From the NCBI GenBank assembly GCA_009760855.2, contig WPIO01000276.1:82016-146015 (forward strand): a stretch of DNA of 64,000 nt, written 5' to 3'. The translations under genes were made by a program, and so were the position numbers. The notes beneath the pieces are model-generated. The model was not told the DNA's origin. It did no database searches and worked only from the letters and a program-made list of their open reading frames with translations. Source of the stretch: Cristatella mucedo. Taxonomy: Eukaryota; Bryozoa; Phylactolaemata; Cristatellidae. This document shows, one piece after another, positions 35,566 to 46,480 of the stretch (position 1 is the stretch's first letter; every line of letters starts with the position of its first letter).

Positions 35566-36730
35566 TCGTACCAGCCGCAGCCACAGCAGATCAGCTCCTA
35601 TGATCAAATGGAGGCGATGTTCCATCAGCTGCAGCAGCAGCAGATCATCTCTGCTCATCATATGCAAGGGATGTCAGATCGACAGGCGATTTGCTTACAC
35701 CATCAGACGCAGGAGATGTTCCAGCCTCAGCCACAGCAACATGGCTTCACCCATCATATGCAGGGGATGTTCCAACCCCAGTCACAGCAACCCGGCTTAC
35801 CCAATCAGATGGAAGGGATGTGGCTGGCAATGCTAGGACAGATGTCAGCCCAGCAGTTGCCACAGGGCTATCAACTATGCCGGGCACAGCTGCAGAATAT
35901 AAGGATTTCTCAGCAGTTAAGATGAGTGATTGAGCCTTACCAGGCACAGCAGCAGCAGACCAGCTCTGCCCAGCAGGTGTGTCAGCCGTCCCTTGCAAAG
36001 CAGCAGCAGCAGGTCAGCTCAGCCCAGCCGTTGCTGCAGGCTAATAATAATAACAATATTGCACTTGATAAAGCGCCCTCAGAGAACTTAATTTCTTTCT
36101 AGGTGCTTTACATTTGCTGCAAAGTGATATGCAATAGAACAGTAAGTAAAATCATGCTTGAAAAACAAACAAAATAAATTACATGGTTAGGGGTTACATG
36201 CACAGGGTCAGCATGCAAATGTGGTTAGTGGCAGCATGCACAGTGTCAGCACGCATAAGGCTAATCAGCTGGACCAGGCTCAGCAAGAGGAGATTAGCTC
36301 AGCCCAGCAGTTGCATGGAATAGAAGAGCAGGCACAGTCTTTCCAATCTGATCAATTGTTGCTTGGACGACAGTACAGGAAAGAACACAGGAAACAGTTG
36401 CTTTCTGATGAGAACCTGAGGGAGGAAACAATAGTGAAGGCATTGGAAAATAATTGGTCGCTGGTGTCGTAGCTGCGAAACCTGCAATGGAAGCACGCTA
36501 CCGACAGAATAAACCGTCGAAAGCACGCTTATTGTCAGCTTTTAAAACTTGACAACTTTGAAACTGAGCTAACAAAGCTAGCTAAGAAGTGTGATAGCGA
36601 CGTTGTGAGCCAATTTGCAAACGAGCTTTAGGAGCTGGCTGGTCTGGTTTGTCAAATTGAAGAGCAGCTGAGGCAAGGTATCAGGGGGCGGCAGTGTGCT
36701 CTGCCAAAGAAACCCGAACTCCATCTTTAG
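35566..36730 (+). pseudogene. Q-rich/coiled-coil exon, copy C, split by a LINE
   Basis: Starts after the acceptor ttgttattaccag. The Gln frame is open to about 35925, ending in a TGA where copy A continues. A LINE-1f 3' piece interrupts it at 36046-36258. The frame resumes after the insertion with QAQQEEISSAQQLHGIEEQ and stops at TAG near 36470. The remaining helical part (DSDVVSQFANEL) has further stops. A clear pseudogene copy. Confidence 0.55.
36046..36258 (-). mobile_element. Short LINE-1f insertion with target-site duplication
   Basis: About 213 bp of LINE-1f 3' UTR and (AAT)n tail inside the Q-rich exon. The target GGCTAAT is present at both edges (36039-36045 and 36259-36265) and once in uninterrupted copy A, so this is a real, 5'-truncated retrotransposition event. 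Confidence 0.85.
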
Positions 36731-37830
36731 GAGTGTAAGGCAGTCGAGAGGCTGGCGAGGTCACTGGAGATAACCCATTACACGACAGTGCCAATAGCAG
36801 GTGCTCATGTGCTGCTGGCATAGCGTTTGAGAAGCGACCAGTCGTCGATACCATCGATCGAGGTTGCCTCTTGCAGCTGATGGCTGTACTCGGCCGACGA
36901 CTCGTACGAGCTCTCCCAGGTCAGGCACGGTGGAACTGCAGTGCAACAATCGACTGAAGCGGTTGTTTCTGTAAATGGGCCAAGGTCCTGCTTCGACGTG
37001 GCCCAGATCAGCTCCGAAGGTCAGTAGCAGTGGTGGCATACTTGCCGAGTGTCTTGAACCATTGCCGCCCATGTAGCGAACCCTTTGCTTCTTAGGGATC
37101 TGAAGCGGTTGCCTGCAAATCTTCGCACCGAGGGCGGTCAAAAAGTTCCCACGCTGGTGCTTGACAAGAATGAATTCGTTATATGTAACCCATTTTATTA
37201 TTCTACCTCGGTTTACCTTATATATTGTAGTATTGCTAACAATAGGTTAGCTCATGTAGCGGATTAAGACGACTTTGTGCATGTGCTGTAGAACTCAGCT
37301 GTAAAGCATTTGGATCGATGCACAGTTTGCAGAGTGTACTTTTAAATGTCTGCAGCACATAAATTCATAAATAATTTTTTGGTGTGGTCACAAATCTCCG
37401 AAGAAATCTGTCGTAAAAGTGAGCTACACGCCTTGACGAGGCACAGATAAAAAGCAGCTGAACAGATTTATTTGCTGAAGGCACCATATTTAAGATTTCC
37501 TACTCTCGTGCACTCTTGTTGTCTATATATGTACACGTGCTTGCTCAAGCGTGTTGCATTTGTCTTAAACCTCTCAGCTACGAAGAAGAGGCTTTTGCTA
37601 GGATACTCCAATTAATTTATTGAGATGAGTGGTAAGTTTCTTCAATATCAGGGTCGCTACCTGGAATGGCAACTTTTGTCAGACCTCTGCCGAGGACCCC
37701 TCATACGGCTCGTCAGCTGTATTGAACCTGGCAAGCTATGTCGGATATTCCAGTACAGCACTCTAGCAGGTGACATACGTGCAAAGGCAGCTTGTAAATA
37801 AATCGATGCCGAGTTCAGTTTTTTTTCAAG

Positions 37831-37988
37831 CGCTAATGCTTGGGCATAATCGCGTCGCTTCCTTTCCAGATGAACCTTACACTAGTGAGACAAAGCTGTC
37901 ACCATCTGCCGGCCGCTCGACTGTTACAGCTAGGAGTGGTAAAGCTGTTTTGATCAACGAAGAGGGGCCAGTCAAGGAGGCTGCTTGA
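37831..37988 (+). pseudogene. Small conserved ORF, exon 2, copy C
   Basis: After a tttttttcaag acceptor-like site the frame shows RVASFPDEPYTSETKLSPSA and runs to TGA at 37986-37988. The upstream exon region near 37630-37770 is altered compared with copy B. Longer than the A and D copies but with a different C-terminus. Confidence 0.4.
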
Positions 37989-39002
37989 TGTATTTTGTTG
38001 CTGTTCACTGAATCTATCTCCATAGTAACTTTGGTAACTGAAGTAAGGTCGTCCATCGGCGCATGCCTTCGAGGCCTATATATGCTGCTCGTGCTGGCTG
38101 AAGTCAAAGCCTGTGGCACTTAAGCCTCGACCTTGTGACACTTAAGCCTTGACCTTGGAGAAGGAACACATGCCTGCCACTGGGAACCAATACGTCAGCT
38201 ACTCAGGCACTATGCCTCAACGTTGTAGTGCAATCTTGAGCAGCGATGAAAGGTGGGTGCTTTTTCATTCAGCTGCAATCTTTGTTACTGTAGGGTAGTC
38301 ACTACCAACGACACGTCCGAAGTGTCCAAGGATGCGTAGAGCGATCCGCCGATACGGCTACTGGTGTCATTCGACTGCTGCTACCAAAGCAGAACAGAAG
38401 AGCTGCAGGTGCTGCATGTAGTCCGACTCGGTATCAATCGACTATCGCTGTTCAAGAGGGCTTCTAGAAGGCAAGAGACAAAGACAACTTGAATTTTCAT
38501 TACAGTTGATCAATAGCATCATAAAGCTGGTCGATTGCGAGTTCTGTGTTCCGAGCTGCTCGGGAAAAGCAGGTGTCGAGTTGTCTTTTGCCGAAAGGTC
38601 CCCGCAGGCGTGGTCTACCTTGAGTTGAACTATGCTGTTCAACTATGCGTTCAGTATTAATTCGATCGAGTTGGTGTAAATTCAGATGCTGAATCCTACT
38701 TCGTGCTGCAGCTCAACATACGGGCACTAAACACCTCACTCTCCCACACCTCCACAACATACGGGTAAGACCAGGCTGCTGCGACTTTGACGACTTCACA
38801 ATAGCAGCTGCAGTTTCGATTCGCACACCAGAGAGCCAGCTGATGACCACTACCAACAGTTTAATACGACGAATGGAGCCGAAGGGTTCACGGCTCCCTT
38901 AGGCTCCTACTCCCACTCGACTCTCTTGACCCATGTTGATGTTTCCTTCTCCCCACTCTTTCCCAACCACAACTCATCCGTAGGTTGGCAGGAGCACAAA
39001 GC

Positions 39003-39091
39003 CGTGATGGCACACTAGGCAATGAGGTTACTTTCATGACCTTGGAAAGGTCGTAGGTTTGGTTCCTGCAGTGGGCAATTCTTTATCGCCA
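39003..39091 (+). mobile_element. tRNA-derived SINE head, degraded
   Basis: Inverted copy of the SINE at 24349-24441, with box B altered to GTTTGGTTCC. Confidence 0.5.
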
Positions 39092-39345
39092 CTGCAATTG
39101 GTGGTGATAGCCATAAAGGCTCCTTTGTCGCAATACAAAGAGAGGCTGGTTAATCAACTAGGATTTATTTATTTGATGCCGACCTGTGGATAAACCACAG
39201 ACGTCTGACCACAGCTGACCACAGGCCTGTCCCAATGCCACAGCCACCAGCTGTTTGACCCTGGGGTGGTTTAGGGCACTTATCGGTGTGCCTGCACTGG
39301 CAGCGAGCCGGCAAACCCAGTGTCTATGATCAAATCGTGCATACT

Positions 39346-42150
39346 CTTTTGAATCAATTGTCCTGGTCTCACCCGAAAACCAGCTACCGATAGTGGCAGT
39401 AGTCTATCGCCCACCAGGTACCAAATCCTCCTTTATCTCAGATTTCTCCGATCTCATTTCGATTCTGTGTGCAAGAAATCGATCCTTCCTCGTTATGGGT
39501 GATTTCAACGTTCACTTTGATAACTTATCTGACGCTTTCAGCACCGAATTTCGTACATTGACAGACTCATTATCTCTTGTGGCTCATGTGCATGGCCCTA
39601 CCCACATCAAGGGTCACACACTCGACCAAATTTTCTCATATAACTGCACTTTGTCATCACCAGTTATCACCAAATCCTGCTTATCTGACCACATGCAGAT
39701 CTCATTCAATCTACAGTGTGTGCCCACATTCTCCTCTAAAATAACCTGTGAATCGCGAAACCTCAAGACCCTTGACATCGATGCTGTCCGTGCGAGCATA
39801 TCTGCTTCACCTTTGCTGCTCAGTCCTCCCTCCGATCTGTCATCACTGGTAGATTGCTACAACACGACACTAGCTGACACGCTCGACGAGTTTGCACCTC
39901 TGACAAAGCGCACTGTGCTCCCCCGCCCAGACGGCCTATGGTTTACCACAGACATTAAACTAGCCAAGTCTACTAAACGAAAGCTTGAAAAGGCATACAA
40001 AAGATCCGGACTAACTGTCCATCGACAGGCATATGAAGACTACTGTAGGTCGTACCAATCGATCCTAGCAAAGGCTAAGTCTAGCATCTATAGAAACATT
40101 GTTGAATCACAGATGCACAATCCAAAAATGCTGATGTCGACAATAAAGCATCTCCTCAACCGTTCCCAGGTTAGCTCCTTACCTGATGATCCTTGTGATG
40201 ATCTAGCCGATCGCTTCTCTCGATTCTTTGTGCAGAAGATAGACAAAATCAGGGAATCCATCCCTGCGATGACAACCTTCCCACTAGAATGCTGTTCCTC
40301 GGTTCCTGGCTGCGCCTCAATGTCTGCATTCAAACAGGTCACCAGTGACATAGTCCTAGTGCTCGTATCTCAATCAAAGAAGACAACAAGTCCACTGGAC
40401 CCTATTCCCACTGTCCTGCTCCTACGTTGCATTGATCTGCTGCTGCCATGCATAACCAACATCATTAATATGTCATTAGCCTCAGGTCAGGTCCCAGCAC
40501 CTTTCAACAAATCTGTAGTCAGGCCACTTCTCAAGAAAGCTACACTAGACCAAGAGAACTTAAGCAACTACCACCCAGTCTCCCTTCTACCATTCCTATC
40601 AAAGACACTGGAACGGGTCGCGGCAGACCAGCTGAACTCGTATATCGAAACCTCACACCTTGCTAGTAAGTTCCAGTCTGGCTTTAGAGCTAATCACTCC
40701 ACAGAGTCAGCATTGCTTCGGGTATACAACGACCTATTTAGGAATGCAGACATGGGTAGAGTGTCTCTTCTTGTTTTGCTCGATCTTTCGGCAGCTTTTG
40801 ATACCATCGATCACAAAGTACTTCTAGAGTGCCTCTCATCTCGCCTGGGCATCACTGGCACTGCTCTGCAGTGGTTCAGGTCCTATCTCAGTGGGAGACT
40901 CCAGAGTGTTGACGTGAATGGACAAAGATCATCTGAAGTACCTCTAAAATATGGAGTACCTCTGGGCTCTGTGCTAGGTCCGGTCCTTTTCACCGTTTAT
41001 ACTCTCCCTCTCGCTGATGTGATTGCCAAGCACAATCTAGGCTTTCACTTCTATGCGGATGACACTCAGTTGTACCTTTGCTTTGATCCCTCCCAGCCTT
41101 CGAGCACCTCAAATTCTCTCAACTACCTTGCTGCATGCATTGATGACATCCGATCATGGATGGCAGCAAATTTTCTAAAACTAAACGATGATAAAACTAA
41201 CTTACTAGTTATGGGCAAACCTAGTGTTATTCAGAAATTGGAAAGGCTGACTTTCAAAATTGGCTCTGCCAGCATATCTCCAGTTGCATCAGCTCGAAAT
41301 CTAGGTGTCATATTCCAAAGCGACCTCTCGTTAGACGACCACATCAACTCCACAGTCAAATCAGCCTATTTTCAGCTTAATAACATTGCTAAAATCAGGG
41401 CTTGTTTAGATAAGGATACCACGTCCAAGTTGGTCCATGCATTCGTGACATCTCGTCTCGACTTCTGCAACTCACTGCTTACTGGCCTACCAGCATGTGC
41501 GATCAGGCGATTGCAGCTGGTGCAAAACTCTGCAGCTAAGCTTGTCTGTCGTGAGCGTCGCAGTTGCCACATTACTCCACTTCTCGCCGACCTGCACTGG
41601 TTACCAGTCAAGCAACGGATTGACTTCAAGGTTTTGTCGCTCACTTTTAGGTCTCTTCATTCTATGGCTCCAGCCTATCTTTCAGAGATACTACCCCATC
41701 AGGCAAAGCATCGTACCACTCGCTTTTCGGAATCCAACAGTCTAGAAATACCTCGTACAAACCTTAAATCCTTTGGAGACCGTGCATTTAGCTCGTATGC
41801 TCCCACAGCCTGGAACTCCCTCCCGACCTGCATCAGAACATCCCCTGACCTGACCACATTTAAAAGAAACTTAAAAACATACCTATTTAGGACAGCATTT
41901 AGTGGGTCCTTGTGATTCGTCCTCGATGTGCTTATGCGTGCTGACACTGTGGATGCTGCCACTAACCACATTTGCATGCTGACCCAGTGCATGTAACCCC
42001 TAACCATGTTATTCATTTTGTTTGTTTTTCAAGCATGATTTTACTTACTATTCTATTGCGTATCACTTTGCAGCAAATGTAAAGCGCCTAGAAAGAGATT
42101 AAGTTCTCTGAGGGCGCTTTATCAAGTGCAATATTATTATTATTATTATA
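39346..42150 (+). mobile_element. LINE-1f non-LTR retrotransposon, best copy
   Basis: CR1/L2-like element, 5'-truncated within the endonuclease domain and ending in (ATT)n at about 42130-42150. It is inserted in the outer part of palindrome 2's right arm: the arm sequence resumes on the other side and pairs with 23760-24240. Only the 3' part of the endonuclease is present, so it is unlikely to move by itself. Confidence 0.95.
39393..41915 (+). CDS. LINE-1f ORF2 (endonuclease C-part plus reverse transcriptase)
   Basis: Uninterrupted 840 codons. In-frame sequence extends upstream of the ATG to the insertion edge, so the true start is lost. Residues 1-110 are the end of an APE-type endonuclease (VMGDFNVHFDN, SDHMQISF). 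Reverse transcriptase motifs follow in order: VVRPLLKKATLDQENLSNY, FQSGFRANHSTESALL, LLVLLDLSAAFDTIDHK (motif A), PLGSVLGPVLF (motif B; the usual Gln of PQGS is Leu), FHFYADDTQLYL (catalytic YADD), LKLNDDKTNLL and a thumb with ARNLGVIFQSDLSL. The open frame suggests recent insertion. The substrate would be its own RNA, primed at nicked target DNA. Confidence 0.93.
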   Translation: MAVVYRPPGTKSSFISDFSDLISILCARNRSFLVMGDFNVHFDNLSDAFSTEFRTLTDSLSLVAHVHGPTHIKGHTLDQIFSYNCTLSSPVITKSCLSDHMQISFNLQCVPTFSSKITCESRNLKTLDIDAVRASISASPLLLSPPSDLSSLVDCYNTTLADTLDEFAPLTKRTVLPRPDGLWFTTDIKLAKSTKRKLEKAYKRSGLTVHRQAYEDYCRSYQSILAKAKSSIYRNIVESQMHNPKMLMSTIKHLLNRSQVSSLPDDPCDDLADRFSRFFVQKIDKIRESIPAMTTFPLECCSSVPGCASMSAFKQVTSDIVLVLVSQSKKTTSPLDPIPTVLLLRCIDLLLPCITNIINMSLASGQVPAPFNKSVVRPLLKKATLDQENLSNYHPVSLLPFLSKTLERVAADQLNSYIETSHLASKFQSGFRANHSTESALLRVYNDLFRNADMGRVSLLVLLDLSAAFDTIDHKVLLECLSSRLGITGTALQWFRSYLSGRLQSVDVNGQRSSEVPLKYGVPLGSVLGPVLFTVYTLPLADVIAKHNLGFHFYADDTQLYLCFDPSQPSSTSNSLNYLAACIDDIRSWMAANFLKLNDDKTNLLVMGKPSVIQKLERLTFKIGSASISPVASARNLGVIFQSDLSLDDHINSTVKSAYFQLNNIAKIRACLDKDTTSKLVHAFVTSRLDFCNSLLTGLPACAIRRLQLVQNSAAKLVCRERRSCHITPLLADLHWLPVKQRIDFKVLSLTFRSLHSMAPAYLSEILPHQAKHRTTRFSESNSLEIPRTNLKSFGDRAFSSYAPTAWNSLPTCIRTSPDLTTFKRNLKTYLFRTAFSGSL

Positions 42151-42599
42151 CATAGAAACAAAAACTACAACTGATACAACTTCGGACGGCACCTTGAAGT
42201 ACTACCTACCATGACCTCACACGAGTAATGGCTGAGGACTTCTCTGCCCTAACAACAAATGTGGCATCGTCTATGCATAGATTTAGCAAAATTTCGGCTA
42301 CATATAATGGGCACAGTGTCCATAGCAGCTAATTCGGCTCGTTATATCATCTTTGGCACAGAGCCACCTCACTCTCTTTCCATCCTGCTACAGGAGCTAT
42401 GCACATAGACGAAAGTGTGAAGGCTATATACACAAACGAGGGCTTATCAGCTAGCTCTAACGGCTACCGCCAGGCCACTGCCAGGATTTAGTCGTTAGGG
42501 GACTAGTGTTACGTACGACACGTAGGGGTCCGAGAAAGAGTTGTGTAAAAGCTTCGACCTCAAGCCCACATCCTGAAAGCACTCACTAAAATTAAACGA

Positions 42600-43470
42600 C
42601 CCACCACTGTTGTTTAATGTATTGTATCACCATCTGTAACTCCACAAAGTCATAAAGACCACGTGGGTGTTAGGCAAGAGAGTTTTGTATAACCCACTCT
42701 TAGCCTTAGAGGCTTTAGCTACTCATATGGTACCCAACAGACTTTGTTTCACGCAACAAAGAGAAAGTGTGAAAGATAGCAGAGTCAGTAGAGCAGTTGA
42801 GGTAGTGAGTAGCATAGAAGTAGCAGCTCAGAACCGCTGAAAAAGATGTGCCATAGTTGGCAGTAGGAGAGTAGTTGTCGTTGTGTAAGAATTGTGGAAG
42901 CGAGTTCCACAGTCTAGAACCTGCAGAGCTAGAGCTTTTGTCGCCAACCGTCTTTAAGCAGAGGAATGGGACAGCTAATTTATTGTACACACAGGACCTG
43001 AGGGCACCAACAGGCTGAAACTGACGCAGCAGTTCAGCGAGGTACGAAGGAGCCAAGCCGTGGAGGGCCTTGGGGTTCAGCAGAAGAACTTTGCTCTGTA
43101 TTCTTTGCTCAACCGGCCACCATCCTAGCTCTTTCATTAAAGGAGACACGCGTTCAAACCGGTGGGACTTGAGGACCAGCCTTGCAGACATATTCATAGT
43201 TCGCTATAGTGGCATAATAGCTTCCTTTGGCAGCCCATGCAAAAGGGAATTACAATAATCAAGCCGAGAAAGAACTAAAGAACTAGTTAAATTTTTTACA
43301 CGCTACTGTGGGTAGCGGCTCCTAATCTTGGACAGGGATCGGCTGTGATGGCTAGCTGTAGAGGCAGTCTTCTGAATGAAGCTTTTGAAATTGAGTCAGC
43401 TGTCGATGACGACACCTGAATTTCGAGCAAGTGGTGAAGGTGGCACAATAGCATCACCTGCTAGAAGAGC
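42600..43470 (-). mobile_element. LINE-2f 3' fragment
   Basis: Inverted partner of 22950-23755. The ORF at 42715-43197 shows ELGWWPVEQRIQSKVLLLNP. The tail near 42610-42630 is an ACATT-like run. Confidence 0.85.
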
Positions 43471-43638
43471 AGATGGAAAAGGCCGTAGAGAAGACAGCGC
43501 TTTCGATTTAAACGCTGGCGAATGTGCTTGTAGGAGTGTTTCCACGGACAATGCTCCCTAATCGCGAATGGTCACTTTTACGTTTACAGTCACTGAAGCT
43601 CACGACATCAAGCCTTGCTGCCTCATCTTGCATCGACT

Positions 43639-43827
43639 CTAAAAGCCTGATATTTCCGACCGATCGAGTTCAATATCATGAACATAACAGTTTTCATCAG
43701 GGCGCTTGCCGAAACCTGTTTGGTAGGTCATATAGTCACGTTTCACGAAGGTGATGATCCCCCTCTTCTCTCCCGATACGATCTGACGTTCAGTAAGTTT
43801 GCTGTACGACACCTGAACCTCGTGCAT
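43639..43827 (-). pseudogene. Fibrinogen-like domain fragment (tentative)
   Basis: 63-codon frame with KRDYMTYQTGFGKRP, matching the frame at 22665-22792. See that entry for why a fibrinogen-related domain is suspected. No signal peptide and no flanking exons recognised. Confidence 0.3.
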
Positions 43828-43899
43828 GGGCTGGCAACTGACAGTGCTATTTATAGCGAACTCTTGAAATAATACGTTACCTAAGTCAGGTTTCAGCCA

Positions 43900-44400
43900 T
43901 CAATACCGACTTTTGCTATGCCATTGAAGTTAATGGAAGTTTAATCTCTTCCGACATTTGATAACTTGGATCAATTAACTTGGACGCACTTTTCGCACGA
44001 CAAGATGAATGGCGTAGCTGCCGGACCTGGAGTAGCAGATTGACTTAGGTTGAAATCTAGAGAACATCTTTGGAAACAACATTACAAGAGAGCTGAAATA
44101 CGGGAAACTTGTGATAAAGTTCAACGAAAGCTGCTGCAAAATTACTGATGGAACGAAATTACAAGTCAACTGGAGAAACTTGAAAATTAACGCTTATACA
44201 TCCATGAATATCATTGACGCTCCTTTACAGAGTACTAGCCCTGCTTGTAATTAAGCGAAGCACGATATCATAGATAACATTAAGGAACTTTTGCTTGCTC
44301 ATGAATCCAGCTAATTAGTATTTCCAAACGATAGTGGCAATCAAAATAATGCATGCAATCCCTGACGTGCCCTCTGACCCGTAAACTAAACAAGACAGTT
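43900..44400 (+). pseudogene. Possible degraded coding stretch
   Basis: One plus-strand frame is open from about 44053 to 44250 (NITRELKYGKLVIKFNESC) and continues after a TAA with DIIDNIKELLLAHESS before further stops. This is protein-like but matches nothing I recognise, and I noticed no second copy in the window. It separates two blocks of the palindrome arm, so it is probably an insertion. Confidence 0.25.
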
Positions 44401-44711
44401 TTATCTATGAAAAACAAAGCCAGTAAGCTGAGTGAATACTTGATAATTGTAATACATTTGTATCGCTCACTCAGAGACCTTAATCACTTTCTCTGCATTT
44501 CACGGATGCTGTAGAGAAAGCATGATCGAATGATTAGAGTTGAATGCACACAACTCTTGAAGGCTACTGCAGCTCCCGCGAAAGCGAATCTAACGACGTA
44601 TCTTGCACACAGAAGCATGGACGTAAGCTGTAAAAAGAATTAAACTTTATTCGTCTTAAAGCGTACATATATGAGAGCTTGACGAATCACCAGAGTTGGC
44701 CGAAGGCACAC

Positions 44712-44816
44712 TACTATTCTATTGCGTATCACTTTGCAGCAAATGTAAAGCGCCTAGAAAGAGATTAAGTTCTCTGAGGGCACTTTATCAAGTGCAATAT
44801 TATTATTATTATTATT
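44712..44816 (+). mobile_element. LINE-1f 3' tail insertion
   Basis: About 105 bp of 3' UTR and (ATT)n tail inserted in the arm segment that is uninterrupted at 22200-22240. Confidence 0.8.
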
Positions 44817-45850
44817 AATATCAGTTGGCTATCATTTTGCCCAAAGTGAAGCGTTTGGGCTACTTATCACAGCAGCAGGGTATTATCACCAGCTCTACCC
44901 AATCCGGGCATTCGGGCGGCATGGGTAGGGAACCAGCTTCAACTTCCTTTTACGGTAGGTACACAGCTATTGGACGCAGAGTCGATGCTATCTAGAGTCG
45001 ATGTTGGGCAGTCAACTAAAACGAAGTGGACGTTTGAATTTTCGGACTTGGAAGCTGGAAGGTGAAAATATCAGCTAGGAATTCGATTCCGAGTAGAAAG
45101 GTCAAAGGTTACATTGAGAAGCTGCACGATTTTGTCATAGCGTTGAATGCAAATGGCTCAAACTGCAACGGACGCAAAAACATCGCTGCGAACTTCCACA
45201 CGTGTATTTCCTCTGTGAACAAACGACGGTGTATTAGACTGTATTCCCACACGGATGCTGGCCAGTCCTCAAGCACGTGATGCCCCCCACCCAGCACGTT
45301 AGATACAGCCTCTCGTGCCTTTGCAGACCGTGACCGTGACAAATCGCTACGGCCCATAAACGGGGCCGTAAACTGGCCTCAGCGGCAATAACCCGGCCGT
45401 AAAAGCCAGCAGGCCATAAATGCCATTCGCATCTAAACGCCAGACGTAACGTAGCAGCCGCATCCCAAGACACCGAATCCGTTATGTGCATCAGCTTTAT
45501 TGGGTGGCGCATCAAGTTAGGCCGGAGCTGGAAGTCCGTACCGATTAGCTCTAGGCGAAATGGCGCAGCGTGGGCGACGTGGTAACGAGACTCGCGCCCG
45601 CGCCGGTGGCGCGTGCACCCTGAGCCTCCCGCTCGACCGCAGCGTCTAGAGGATAAATCCGGCCAATGGGCGCGCGACACGCCGCCGACCGCGTGCCAGT
45701 CGCTGTACGCGAGCGCCGGCCATCGAGACGAACGCCCAATGAGCAGAGGCGGACGCTCGCGCGTCTGTCGTTGGAGCAGATAACCGGACGTGTGCTGGCT
45801 TCTAGTCTCGCCGTCTCGCGAGAGCTGGCTGCTCGTGCAGCCCGCGTGAA
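44817..45850 (+). repeat. Left inverted repeat of the 44.8-57 kb unit
   Basis: Reverse complement of about 55950-57045. The outer 240 bp are also shared with 21935-22200. The inner part is GC-rich with a conserved hairpin ACGGCCC/GGGCCGT (45349-45369; partner at about 56530-56550). Both repeats carry the same inward-reading frame, starting MGAR. Confidence 0.75.
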
Positions 45851-45977
45851 ACTGAAAAAGACGCCGAGCGCGTTTCTCCAGCGGGCATCAGAGTATCGGT
45901 GCCGATCTACCGTTTGCCTATTCATTAACTCCATCCATGTCTTCGCTGCCGAGAATCGTCCCCACCTGCTCACATGA
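45666..45977 (+). CDS. Inverted-repeat ORF, left copy
   Basis: 103 codons, Arg-rich. The first about 60 residues (with RERRPSRRTPNEQRRTLARL and ASSLAVSRELAARAARV) match the minus-strand frame starting at 56248 in the other repeat. The match ends at 45850, where the flanking sequences diverge. Conservation in both repeats could reflect duplication alone. Function unknown. Confidence 0.3.
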   Translation: MGARHAADRVPVAVRERRPSRRTPNEQRRTLARLSLEQITGRVLASSLAVSRELAARAARVKLKKTPSAFLQRASEYRCRSTVCLFINSIHVFAAENRPHLLT

Positions 45978-46480
45978 GCACTTGCACTCTCACTTGAGTG
46001 CGGCAAGAGATCTCTCTCGCAGCGATCGGTGCCAGGAGAGCCGAGTAATTGAGGGTACGCCTGGGGCGCCCCTGGAGTCGACCTCCGCCGGCGGCTGCCT
46101 TGCTGCTAGCGGTTTCGTAAGACGCTGCATCCAGGAAGGATATCGTGAGAAGCGGGCGCCTTGTGCGAAGCGCAACGCGACGTTGAGCTACGGAGGCGTG
46201 AGCCACGGTCGGCGGCTCTTTCTGTTAACTTCCGGCCCTGCACGCATCGGGCGGCGAGGTTAGGCGCCTCGGCATCATCACGAGAGCTCGAGCGCGAGGT
46301 GCCACCAGGCGGCTGTGCTGCAGTCCGTCAGCCGACGTCGTCGCGAAGGTACTGCTTTTGGTCTAACCGATTTTTTTTTCCGGTCGCACGTGCTCACTCC
46401 CTCTGCCGCCGGATCTCTCTCGGAGCGTTCGCAATCCGACCTCGCCTGGTGCTGGCGAGGGGTATCCTGGGTAGGTCCAC
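45978..46480. other. GC-rich sequence, no clear gene
   Basis: CpG-rich segment with several overlapping short frames on both strands, as expected from its composition. No conserved motif or second copy noticed. Confidence 0.4.

Larger units (their letters stand above)
30965..39340. repeat. Palindrome 2, right arm (arm C)
   Basis: Same orientation as arm B. Differences are a gag-like insertion replacing the 15670-16235 equivalent (31055-32395) and a short LINE-1f insertion in the Q-rich exon. Outer-end sequence 39100-39340 is the reverse complement of 24180-24310. Confidence 0.85.

Noticed and set aside
45978-46480. Overlapping frames in the GC-rich segment (both strands)
   Set aside because: Low stop frequency from GC content; none is supported by conservation or motifs.
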